Assembly (NCBI GenBank): GCA_002309235.1
Contig: DBXA01000144.1
Span: 4,407-12,841 of the forward strand
Direction: 5' to 3'
DNA from: Christensenella sp. UBA1224
GTDB lineage: Bacteria > Bacillota > Clostridia > Christensenellales > Aristaeellaceae
Length of the DNA: 8,435 nt
Shown here: positions 1-5,576 of the stretch, one piece after another
How positions within the stretch are numbered: position 1 is the first letter of the stretch
How the letters are laid out: every line of letters begins with the position of its first letter
Translations under genes and position numbers: made by a program
Notes under the pieces: model-generated
What the model saw: only the letters and a program-made list of their open reading frames with translations
Told to the model about the DNA's origin: nothing
Database searches by the model: none

Positions 1-293
1 CTTTCCACTTCCGGGGAGAGCATCAGCTTTTTGACGGCGGAAAACTGGGAGCTTGTTTTGGGCAGCACCTTTGTCTTCAGCACATCCGGCAGCATGGGCA
101 GCGTATCCCGCCGCCAGTGCTGCCATGCCTCGTTCAGTTCGCCCGGATCGCATATGCCGATAAGATGGCCCAGAGCCCAGGTGACGATATAACCGTTCCC
201 CTCCAGACACCCATCGCCCCGTTTTCCGGCGCCAATCACGCGCGCGATATCTCGGGCAACACTGGGCTTTTCCGCTACCACAAGGATCGACAT
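1..293 (-). CDS. topB: DNA topoisomerase III (type IA), N-terminal part
   Basis: This is the first 97 codons of a type IA topoisomerase; the rest lies beyond the left edge. Type IA enzymes cut one DNA strand through a tyrosine and relax or decatenate DNA in the cytoplasm. The protein opens with MSILVVAEKPSVARDIARVI, the Toprim-domain signature of TopB proteins, and Glu8 in AEKPS matches the conserved Toprim glutamate. A second block around residues 41-72 (ALGHLIG, then DPGELNEAW and WRRDTLPMLP) and TSSQFSAVKKL near residue 81 also fit Gram-positive TopB. The catalytic tyrosine is outside the window. The ATG at 293 follows an AAAGGA (305-310) with a rather long 11-base spacer. It starts 49 bases after the upstream TPR-GldG stop with no clear terminator between, so co-transcription is possible. 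TopB homologues also occur on conjugative elements, but nothing else here indicates one. Confidence 0.93.
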   Translation of the reverse strand, partial: MSILVVAEKPSVARDIARVIGAGKRGDGCLEGNGYIVTWALGHLIGICDPGELNEAWQHWRRDTLPMLPDVLKTKVLPKTSSQFSAVKKLMLSPEVE

Positions 294-342
294 ACGGTCT
301 GGTTTCCTTTCTCTTTCGTAAAAACAGGCCCGCTCCGCGCCG

Positions 343-2139
343 TTATCCGTTCAGGAGCCCGGTAAGCTCCGCCGTATACGCTGGAATGCCGCTTACCGAG
401 AGATCCCGGTTTACGAGCCATTTCACGGCCGCTATGGAGAAATCCAGGTCATAGGAGGAATTCAGCATACTTGTATCGGCGAACATGTATACACTGGACA
501 AGAGCACGATGCGGGTATCCTGGCTCCCGTCGTCCGCATCCGGCTGCCAGACCGCTGCACAGGCAAGCACCTGGCTGCCTTCCGCGACAGCGTCGGAACG
601 ATCGGTCAGTTTTGTCCCGGAAGCGACTGATTTCACAGATTTCACATAGGAAAGCTCCGAAGAGGAGAGCAGCGTATCGTACTGCACGCCGGAAAGGCTC
701 GCATTACACCTGTTGATCGGACATCCGCCATAAACAAGCAAGCGTTGACCGTTTGCCGCCAATGATGAAGTTATCTCATTTTCAGCGTTCACCGCGGGTA
801 CTACCAAGACAGGCGTCGAGACCCATAAATCCGCGGAATCACTGTCTTCCACAACATAGCCATCGCCATAGCAGAGCCCGTAAGCTGCCAGCAGCGAGGT
901 GAAGTTCGGGATATCCCCAGACGCCGTCTGGTTATCCGGCGTTACGAGGAGACGGCCACCGGCCTGCAGCCATTCCGACAGGCCTTCGTACTCCTCATCG
1001 GCGAGGTCTGTGTGAGGATTGGCAATGATAACCGTGTCTTCGGGCCCGGGAACGGCATCCGCTCCGAAGACGAGGCTTTTTACATCGTAATTCTTCTCCT
1101 CGAGAGCTGCCGTGAAATCGGTCATTTTATCCATGCCGATCTCGTTATGGCCTGTCAGGAAGTACACGGCCGGCTTACTGTCATCATCCAGGAACAGGAT
1201 GGCAGAAGACAGCTTTGCCTCACCGTCAAACATCTGAACGTAACTGTAGCCCCATTCGGAGGAATCATCCTTTATGTAGGAATAATGGTACATATCCGCA
1301 CGGGCGATCACGCGGAAAGCGGAACCATCGCCGCGCGTGACGATGACAGAACCCTGCTCCAGGCCGTTTTCTTTCGCATCGATCCCGTAGCCGGCCAGTT
1401 TTTTCGCGTCCTTTTTGAGATCGACCGTCTCGAATGAGATATGCCCGTTAAGGCCGGAGAAGGCCTGAGCGATATCGCGGACAAGCAGGTTATAATTGAG
1501 CTTATCCTCCACCGGAACGAGCAGGATGCGTATATCATGGCTTACCGCCTGCGCGATACCGACCGAAACGGAGGAAAGGAAGCTGTCCATATCCTCCAGG
1601 GCGAAAAGTTGGGAAGCGGCCCACCTGTCTTCCTCATCGAAATACGTTTTATCCCAGTTACGGTAGAATTCCGCCGCGATATGGTAATCATACCCCGCCA
1701 ACGTCCTGCCGAGAGAAGAAAGCGCTGTGTGGAGCTCCTCCTGATCCGTAAAGGCTGCCGCTGCCAGGAGATCCGCTTCCAGCGTGTCGTATTTTCCTGC
1801 CAGGAGATCGATCATGCAACGGATGCTCCACAGATCCGCCTGTGAAGGCTCCGCTTGCAACGCCGTATCGATGGTCTTATATGCTTTGTCTGTTTTTCCC
1901 GCCTGCATGTACATCCCCGCGAGCGAGACTGTCGCCAGCGCATTTTCCTGCGTCAGCTTCCCTGCGCTTTCCATTATTCTTATTGCGCTTTCCAGGTCTC
2001 CGGTCACCTGCCCGGTAACAACACCGCTGAAGGTATCCAGCAGGGATTCCGAAAACGCCGTAGCACAAGCCGCTGTCATAAGCAGAATGCACAAAATGAC
2101 CGCAAGGCCGCGCCTGACCATATGTTTATTCAATGCCAT
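343..2139 (-). CDS. Exported TPR protein with GldG/ABC_transp_aux-type domain, no C-terminal membrane helix
   Basis: A 598-residue predicted extracytoplasmic protein. Residues 1-28 form a signal peptide: basic MALNKHMVRR, then a hydrophobic stretch, then LMTAACATAF. Cys25 could be a lipid site, but Thr at -3 makes a poor lipobox, and cleavage after ACA or ATA is equally possible. Residues about 48-150 look like TPR repeats; the best unit is about 67-98 (LAGMYMQAGKTDKAY ... AL.AEP). From about residue 205 the protein resembles the GldG/ABC_transp_aux family: a DIRILLVPV strand, TVDLKKD, YSYVQMF, VYFLTGHNE (TGHNE at 329-333), VIIANPHTDL, and GGRLLVTPD. In GldG proteins this ectodomain is normally held by membrane helices and encoded beside an ABC-2 exporter. 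Here the C-terminus ends in a short hydrophilic tail with no helix, and no ABC-2 permease is adjacent. The start at 2139 is chosen because GGAGGT (2146-2151) lies 6 bases upstream. Function is unknown; sensing or scaffolding in the envelope is inference. Confidence 0.85.
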   Translation of the reverse strand: MALNKHMVRRGLAVILCILLMTAACATAFSESLLDTFSGVVTGQVTGDLESAIRIMESAGKLTQENALATVSLAGMYMQAGKTDKAYKTIDTALQAEPSQADLWSIRCMIDLLAGKYDTLEADLLAAAAFTDQEELHTALSSLGRTLAGYDYHIAAEFYRNWDKTYFDEEDRWAASQLFALEDMDSFLSSVSVGIAQAVSHDIRILLVPVEDKLNYNLLVRDIAQAFSGLNGHISFETVDLKKDAKKLAGYGIDAKENGLEQGSVIVTRGDGSAFRVIARADMYHYSYIKDDSSEWGYSYVQMFDGEAKLSSAILFLDDDSKPAVYFLTGHNEIGMDKMTDFTAALEEKNYDVKSLVFGADAVPGPEDTVIIANPHTDLADEEYEGLSEWLQAGGRLLVTPDNQTASGDIPNFTSLLAAYGLCYGDGYVVEDSDSADLWVSTPVLVVPAVNAENEITSSLAANGQRLLVYGGCPINRCNASLSGVQYDTLLSSSELSYVKSVKSVASGTKLTDRSDAVAEGSQVLACAAVWQPDADDGSQDTRIVLLSSVYMFADTSMLNSSYDLDFSIAAVKWLVNRDLSVSGIPAYTAELTGLLNG

Positions 2140-2145
2140 ATCCAT

Positions 2146-2151
2146 ACCTCC
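2146..2151 (-). promoter_or_regulatory. Ribosome binding site that sets the TPR-GldG start
   Basis: The minus strand reads GGAGGT here. It lies 6 bases before the ATG at 2139 and directly abuts the ATG at 2145. The longest open frame begins at 2166, but that start lies upstream of this site. The best spacing therefore selects 2139 and removes nine residues from the longest frame, leaving a normal signal peptide at the N-terminus. Confidence 0.8.
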
Positions 2152-2162
2152 GTACAGTTCCA

Positions 2163-2230
2163 GCAAAACGCTCCGTTTCTGATATTTTATATCCTGACCG
2201 GTATGTTTTCAACCCCGGAGCGCGTTTTGC
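2163..2230. repeat. Imperfect 13-bp inverted repeat bracketing the promoter
   Basis: The left arm GCAAAACGCTCCG (2163-2175) is the reverse complement of the right arm CGGAGCGCGTTTTGC (2216-2230), except for two extra bases in the right arm. The 40 bases between the arms hold both the -35 and -10 elements. One arm abuts the -35 box and the other covers about +2 to +14. No T-run follows either arm, so it is not an intrinsic terminator. Paired operator sites for a repressor are the simplest reading; this is inference. Confidence 0.65.
2184..2212 (-). promoter_or_regulatory. Sigma-70-type promoter for the TPR-GldG gene
   Basis: On the minus strand TTGAAA (2207-2212; 5 of 6 to consensus) is followed after exactly 17 bases by TAAAAT (2184-2189; 5 of 6). 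Transcription would begin near 2177, giving a leader of about 38 bases before the ATG at 2139. The promoter sits entirely inside the inverted repeat at 2163-2230. It implies that the TPR-GldG gene, and perhaps topB after it, can be expressed independently of the surE operon upstream. Confidence 0.7.
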
Positions 2231-2450
2231 ACCCGGGAGACAGCGGATGCTAAAAGTATCTGCTTTGAAAAAGCGGTAAAAAAGGAATAAGGAGGATACG
2301 GCTGCTCAACCAAAAAACACAGTATCGTCAACTGAATCAACCGGACCCCCGACAGACCGGTTTACAAAAAACAGCTCTCTGCCGGCAAATCAGCCGACGA
2401 GACAGATCATTCATTTCACGGCTGCAAAAACCGAAAGCGGATGCGGTGAT
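2231..2450. other. Intergenic stretch with two small dyads and no clear gene
   Basis: This AT-richer stretch separates surE from the TPR-GldG promoter. It holds a perfect 6-bp dyad AACCGG/CCGGTT (2339-2344 and 2357-2362, 12-base loop) and another, CAGCCG/CGGCTG (2391-2396 and 2419-2424, 22-base loop). Neither is followed by a convincing T-run in either direction, so no terminator is called. Just after the surE stop the minus strand has CCG-CTTT-CGG followed by five Ts, a stem of only 3 bp. On the plus strand a full AAGGAGG (2289-2295) precedes an open frame without an ATG. No RNA gene or riboswitch fold was recognised. Confidence 0.5.
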
Positions 2451-3167
2451 TCACGCAAGGTTGCTGATTTCGCCGACAGACACATAACCATCCACGATGG
2501 CCCTGAAATCGGTATCCGGCTCGGCATCCTCGTTGTATTCGCCCTTTACCATAAAGCGCATGCCGCCTCCGGGCAAATGTTCCTGCAGGGCATAGCCATC
2601 ATGGAAAAAGGAGCCGCGGGAGAGGCGCCTGTCCCGCAGGATGCCCCTGCATTCTCCAAGCGCGCAATGAGGGAAGTTCACGTTATAGATCTGCCCCCGG
2701 GAAAGGCGTTTGTCTATGAGCTCCCGCAGGATATCCGCCAGGTAAGCATCCGTGACCTCGTGGCAGGCATGGGCGCCTTCCGAAAGGGCGATGGCGTGGA
2801 TACCCTGGAAAGCCGCCTCCAGAGCCGCACCTACCGTCGCGGAATACTGGGTGTCCGTTGCGGTGTTATAGCCGTAGTTGATCCCGGAGAGTACCACATC
2901 CGGCTTTTCGGGCATGAGCGCCAAGCTGCCTACGCGCACACAGTCCGCCGGCATGCCGCTGAGCGCAAAGGCTTTTATCCCCGGTACGGGGAAGGCACAG
3001 GGGAAGGCGTCGATCGGCGCATGCAGCGTGATGGCATGGGAGGCCGCGCTCCTCTGGCTTTCCGGCGCGACGACCCATACCTCTCCGAATTCCCGCGCTG
3101 CGGCGGCCAGGCGCACCAGGCCGTCCGCACGGATGCCGTCATCGTTTGTCAGAAGGATCCTTCTCAT
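2451..3167 (-). CDS. surE: 5'/3'-nucleotidase SurE
   Basis: A 238-residue member of the SurE family of metal-dependent cytoplasmic phosphatases, which remove phosphate from nucleoside 5'- and 3'-monophosphates. The N-terminus MRRILLTNDDGIRADG carries the metal-binding Asp9-Asp10. Ser40 in APESQRSA and Asn97 in LSGINYG are the other two family ligands in their expected places. ALSGMPADCV (68-77) is also typical, and the C-terminal TDFRAIVDGYVSV matches the family's TD..AI..GYVS motif. E. coli SurE has about 253 residues, so the length is normal. The ATG at 3167 overlaps the hydrolase stop as ATGA and has GGAGAG (3171-3176) just upstream; a longer frame to 3215 would add 16 residues before the conserved beta strand and is rejected. 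The enterobacterial neighbours pcm, nlpD and rpoS are absent. Cleavage of short oligonucleotides or polyphosphate by some SurE proteins is known but cannot be judged here. Confidence 0.95.
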   Translation of the reverse strand: MRRILLTNDDGIRADGLVRLAAAAREFGEVWVVAPESQRSAASHAITLHAPIDAFPCAFPVPGIKAFALSGMPADCVRVGSLALMPEKPDVVLSGINYGYNTATDTQYSATVGAALEAAFQGIHAIALSEGAHACHEVTDAYLADILRELIDKRLSRGQIYNVNFPHCALGECRGILRDRRLSRGSFFHDGYALQEHLPGGGMRFMVKGEYNEDAEPDTDFRAIVDGYVSVGEISNLA

Positions 3168-4189
3168 AGGCTCTCCATCCAATCGACCGCTCTCTTTGTC
3201 CAGCCTGCCATGCACATGCCGGTGCCATCGGCAAAGCCATGCTCACCTTCCGGGCCGATCTCAAGCCTGCAGGGGATATGGTGCTTTTCAAGAGACGCGG
3301 CGAGGAGCCGCGAGTTTTCCGGGTTCACCAGGGAATCGCCCGCGGCAAGGAAGATGGCGCAGGGCGGGAAATCCCCGGTGTGATCCGGGATCTCGAACGG
3401 GGACTGCGCCGCTGTCTCCATATCGCAGCCGAAAAGCGACTGCGCGAGCTCGTCATCGTGCCAGTCTTCTTTTCCGGCCAGCTTCCAGCTGACGACGGGA
3501 TAGACGGGGAATGTGGCCCGCGGTTTCGGCATGCCGCAGCGGGCATAGCCCTTTTCCGGCACGTTCCAGAGGCATACGAGATAGCCGCCCGCGGAAAAAC
3601 CGCAGGTACAGTAACGATCCCAATGGAGAGAAAACTCTTTTTCGTGCGCGCGGATCAGGCTGAGCGCACGGGCAAAATCCTCCATCTCCCGATCGAGTAT
3701 CCGGTCCTTCGCCGCGACCTGGTAGGTGAGTATGCATACATGGTAGCCAAGGTCATTGAACTGGGCGGCAACGGGCCAGCCCTCCGTCAGGTTCCACACA
3801 TTGACGAAACCGCCGCCCGGAACGAGCAGGATATACGGCCTTTCGGAAGCGCGCGGATCTTCCGAACGGAAGAAGACGAGGTTTGTGCCCTCTTTATCCG
3901 GGTCTGAAGCGCATTCCTGCGGCGTATAGAGGGGATAGTACCATTCTCCGTTTTCCACCGCGCGGAACAGGCGGTCAAAACCGGCCTGAAGGCCCCCGCC
4001 GAAGTGTTCCTCCCTGAGCGTCTTCAGGGATTTGTTCCAGAAGGGTTCTTTGGTAAGATCCATGTTCCGTATCGCCTGCGGGGCTATGCGGCTGATGCGC
4101 GGATCGGAAAGGATATCTCCCAAAGTCATGGTCTCGTCGCCGTAACGGTATGCCGCGGCGTTTCCCTGCGGATCAGCATTTCCTGTCAT
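3164..4189 (-). CDS. Alpha/beta-hydrolase, acetyl-esterase/BD-FAE-like
   Basis: A 341-residue serine hydrolase with no signal peptide, so cytoplasmic. After an N-terminal extension of about 115 residues with no recognised domain, the fold begins with YILLVPGGGFVN (119-130). Its PGGGF (124-128) takes the place of the HGGG oxyanion-hole motif of esterases. The nucleophile elbow is GFSAGG with Ser199. The likely acid is Asp285 in AAGDSLVNPENS and the catalytic histidine is His317 in GEHGF, so the full triad is present. The pattern EGWPVAAQFNDLGYHVCILTYQV (136-158) is typical of Clostridia and Bacteroidota hydrolases annotated as acetyl esterases or xylan-associated esterases, but the substrate cannot be set from sequence. 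The ATG at 4189 has AGAGG nine bases upstream; Met21 lacks a site. It has its own promoter (4264-4272), and its stop overlaps the surE start, so the two are probably expressed together. Confidence 0.88.
   Translation of the reverse strand: MTGNADPQGNAAAYRYGDETMTLGDILSDPRISRIAPQAIRNMDLTKEPFWNKSLKTLREEHFGGGLQAGFDRLFRAVENGEWYYPLYTPQECASDPDKEGTNLVFFRSEDPRASERPYILLVPGGGFVNVWNLTEGWPVAAQFNDLGYHVCILTYQVAAKDRILDREMEDFARALSLIRAHEKEFSLHWDRYCTCGFSAGGYLVCLWNVPEKGYARCGMPKPRATFPVYPVVSWKLAGKEDWHDDELAQSLFGCDMETAAQSPFEIPDHTGDFPPCAIFLAAGDSLVNPENSRLLAASLEKHHIPCRLEIGPEGEHGFADGTGMCMAGWTKRAVDWMESL
3171..3176 (-). promoter_or_regulatory. Ribosome binding site for surE inside the hydrolase gene
   Basis: The minus strand reads GGAGAG, with its GGAG core five bases before the ATG at 3167. 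It lies within the last codons of the hydrolase gene and supports the ATGA overlap start, implying translational coupling. Confidence 0.65.
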
Positions 4190-4219
4190 CTCAAGATTCC
4201 TCTTTTTTCTTTATTCGGG

Positions 4220-4249
4220 GCATGCATCAGAACAAAAGCCGATACATGC
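4220..4249. repeat. Short inverted repeat in the hydrolase leader
   Basis: GCATGCATC (4220-4228) and GATACATGC (4241-4249) are reverse complements at 8 of 9 positions, separated by 12 bases. The dyad lies between the predicted start of transcription near 4257 and the hydrolase ribosome binding site. It could be an operator or a weak leader hairpin; there is no T-run fitting a terminator. Confidence 0.4.
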
Positions 4250-4263
4250 GCGGTGATAAGAAA

Positions 4264-4272
4264 AGTATAGCA
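4264..4272 (-). promoter_or_regulatory. Extended -10 promoter for the hydrolase-surE pair
   Basis: The minus strand reads TGC-TATACT: a TATACT -10 box (4264-4269; 5 of 6 to consensus) preceded by the TGN extension. No good -35 hexamer stands 16-18 bases upstream, as is common for extended -10 promoters. Transcription would begin near 4257, about 68 bases before the hydrolase ATG. It lies just beyond the stop of the CARDB-type gene at 4290. No terminator is visible before it, so read-through from the ABC operon is also possible. Confidence 0.55.
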
Positions 4273-4289
4273 CGGATCACGGAAGAAAG

Positions 4290-5573
4290 CTACAGCCGTT
4301 CCTCCTCCAGACGGCGGATCCTGCCCCGGAGCAGGATGCCCTGGAGGATCAGGGCCAGAACGAGCGCCGCGCAGGCGGCGGAAAGGGCGATCACGGCGGA
4401 GGGCAGCTTCGTTTTTCCTTCCGCCGGCGCATCCGGGGTATCGGCAGCAACGGGCTCTTCCACATCCACGTAGAGAGGCAGCTCAAAAGAGAAGGGATTG
4501 CCGTCCTCATCCTCGCAGGAGACGGTGAGCATGCCGCTCTTTTCACCAAACACGTCCTTCGCTACGCTGAGCACGAGCTGGGCTTGTTTAGTTTCACCGG
4601 GCGCTATGGTTCCAACCAGCACGCTCTGCCTTTCCGCGATCCCCGGCAGGGCAACCGAAGCAAGGGTATTCACCACATTTGCCTTTCCCATATTCATGAG
4701 CGGAAGGGAGACGGAAAGGGCATCACCGGCTATCACGCTCGGCGGCATTTTCAGGCCGCCCTGCTCCAGCCGGATCTCCTGCCGGATGTGAACGGTGAGG
4801 TTTACCTCTGTCTCTGCCGCCAGGCCGAGGGAGAAGCCGCTGAAGGAGAAACGCAGGCTGTGCGGCGCGGCCTTGGCGCTCTGCAGCACCGTAACGGGGA
4901 AGGAGATGGCCAGGTTGTCCCCGGGCATGAGATCGCCGAGGACAACGGTATCCGTTTCCGAGGGGAGGATGTCTCCGGCCGGGTCGCTGATCTTCAGGGT
5001 GAGGGATTCAAAGCCGACACTTGCGGAAGGGTTTGAGATGCTGACGTTGATGAAGCTTTCCTCACCGATGCGAAGGTCGGAGCTTTTATCCGATACCGTG
5101 ATCTGCAGGGGCTCCCTGTTTGGCTGCCCGTCCCGAATATGGATCATGAGGGGGATATCGGCCGCGAGCGGTTCTCCCGAAGGGTCTTTCCCGGCGGCGC
5201 GCACCAGGCAGGGGTAATCCCCGTTCACCCGGTCCGGAAAGAGGGAAAGATTGAACCTGGCAGCCCAAAGGCCTTCGGCCTCCCGCTGCACAGCCGCAGC
5301 CATGCTCTGGGCTTTGAAGGGGGAGAGCGCCTCATCGATGATGAGCTCCGCGGTGATATCGCCTGCCGGTTCCCGGGATCGGAGCGGAAGGATCAGCTTC
5401 ATGCGGTTCGCCGTGATGGCGGGCGAATAACCCTGCAGCCAGGAACGGCCCATATCGGCAAATACAGCATGCTCATCCAAAGAGAAGGGATCGCCTTCCT
5501 CCGCGGCCCCGGATAAAAGAGGCAAAAAGAGCAGGACAACAAGCAAGACCGCGCCTGTATATCGTTTCTTCAT
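4290..5573 (-). CDS. Secreted membrane-anchored CARDB/NEW3-type beta-sandwich protein
   Basis: A 427-residue envelope protein. Residues 1-24 are a clear signal peptide (MKKRYTGAVLLVVLLFLPLL, then SGAAEE). The body appears to be three Ig-like beta-sandwich segments, about 55-150, 156-265 and 267-372. The last two have the look of CARDB/NEW3 (COG1361-like) domains: LRIGEESFINVSISNPS, LGDLMPGDNLAISFPVTV, VIAGDALSVSLPLMNMGKANV and VGTIAPGETKQAQLVLSV. An acidic, proline-rich linker (373-389) leads to one membrane helix (about 391-414) and a short charged tail (RGRIRRLEEERL), so the protein is held outside the membrane by its C-terminus. The ATG at 5573 is three bases past the permease stop, with GGGAG (5583-5587) inside the permease 3' end, so the genes are co-transcribed and probably act together. 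It has no HlyD/MacA features (no coiled-coil hairpin or lipoyl domain). A role as an extracellular binding or coupling subunit is inference. Confidence 0.82.
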   Translation of the reverse strand: MKKRYTGAVLLVVLLFLPLLSGAAEEGDPFSLDEHAVFADMGRSWLQGYSPAITANRMKLILPLRSREPAGDITAELIIDEALSPFKAQSMAAAVQREAEGLWAARFNLSLFPDRVNGDYPCLVRAAGKDPSGEPLAADIPLMIHIRDGQPNREPLQITVSDKSSDLRIGEESFINVSISNPSASVGFESLTLKISDPAGDILPSETDTVVLGDLMPGDNLAISFPVTVLQSAKAAPHSLRFSFSGFSLGLAAETEVNLTVHIRQEIRLEQGGLKMPPSVIAGDALSVSLPLMNMGKANVVNTLASVALPGIAERQSVLVGTIAPGETKQAQLVLSVAKDVFGEKSGMLTVSCEDEDGNPFSFELPLYVDVEEPVAADTPDAPAEGKTKLPSAVIALSAACAALVLALILQGILLRGRIRRLEEERL

Positions 5574-5576
5574 CGT

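Noticed and set aside
316..342. An intrinsic terminator between the TPR-GldG gene and topB (GC-rich stretch followed by TGTTTTTAC on the minus strand).
   Set aside because: The GC-rich part forms only a 3-bp hairpin, or a 5-bp stem with a long loop reaching into the coding end. This is too weak to call.
2140..2166. A longer TPR-GldG protein starting at 2166.
   Set aside because: That ATG precedes the strong GGAGGT site at 2146-2151, and the added residues would extend the signal peptide oddly. The ATG at 2139 has ideal spacing.
2163..2230. The promoter inverted repeat as a phase-variable invertible switch.
   Set aside because: The segment between the arms is only 40 bases, much shorter than known invertible promoters, the arms differ in length by two bases, and no invertase gene is in the window. 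An operator pair fits better.
471..2253. Several plus-strand open frames of 80-140 codons opposite the TPR-GldG gene.
   Set aside because: The minus strand carries a continuous 598-codon gene with signal peptide, TPR and GldG motifs. The opposite frames overlap one another and resemble no protein family.
2339..2424. The two 6-bp dyads after surE as rho-independent terminators.
   Set aside because: Loops of 12 and 22 bases and no adjacent T-run on the relevant strand make them poor terminators. They are noted only as dyads.
3168..3215. A 16-residue N-terminal extension of SurE.
   Set aside because: SurE proteins begin just before the (R/K)ILLTNDDG strand, and the ATG at 3167 has its own ribosome binding site and the ATGA overlap.
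2577..3907. Long open frames on the plus strand (2577-3383, 2878-3492 and 3239-3907).
   Set aside because: They lie opposite surE and the hydrolase, whose catalytic motifs are intact on the minus strand. The plus frames have low-complexity basic translations with no family motif and no good ribosome binding site. They arise from GC-rich codon use.
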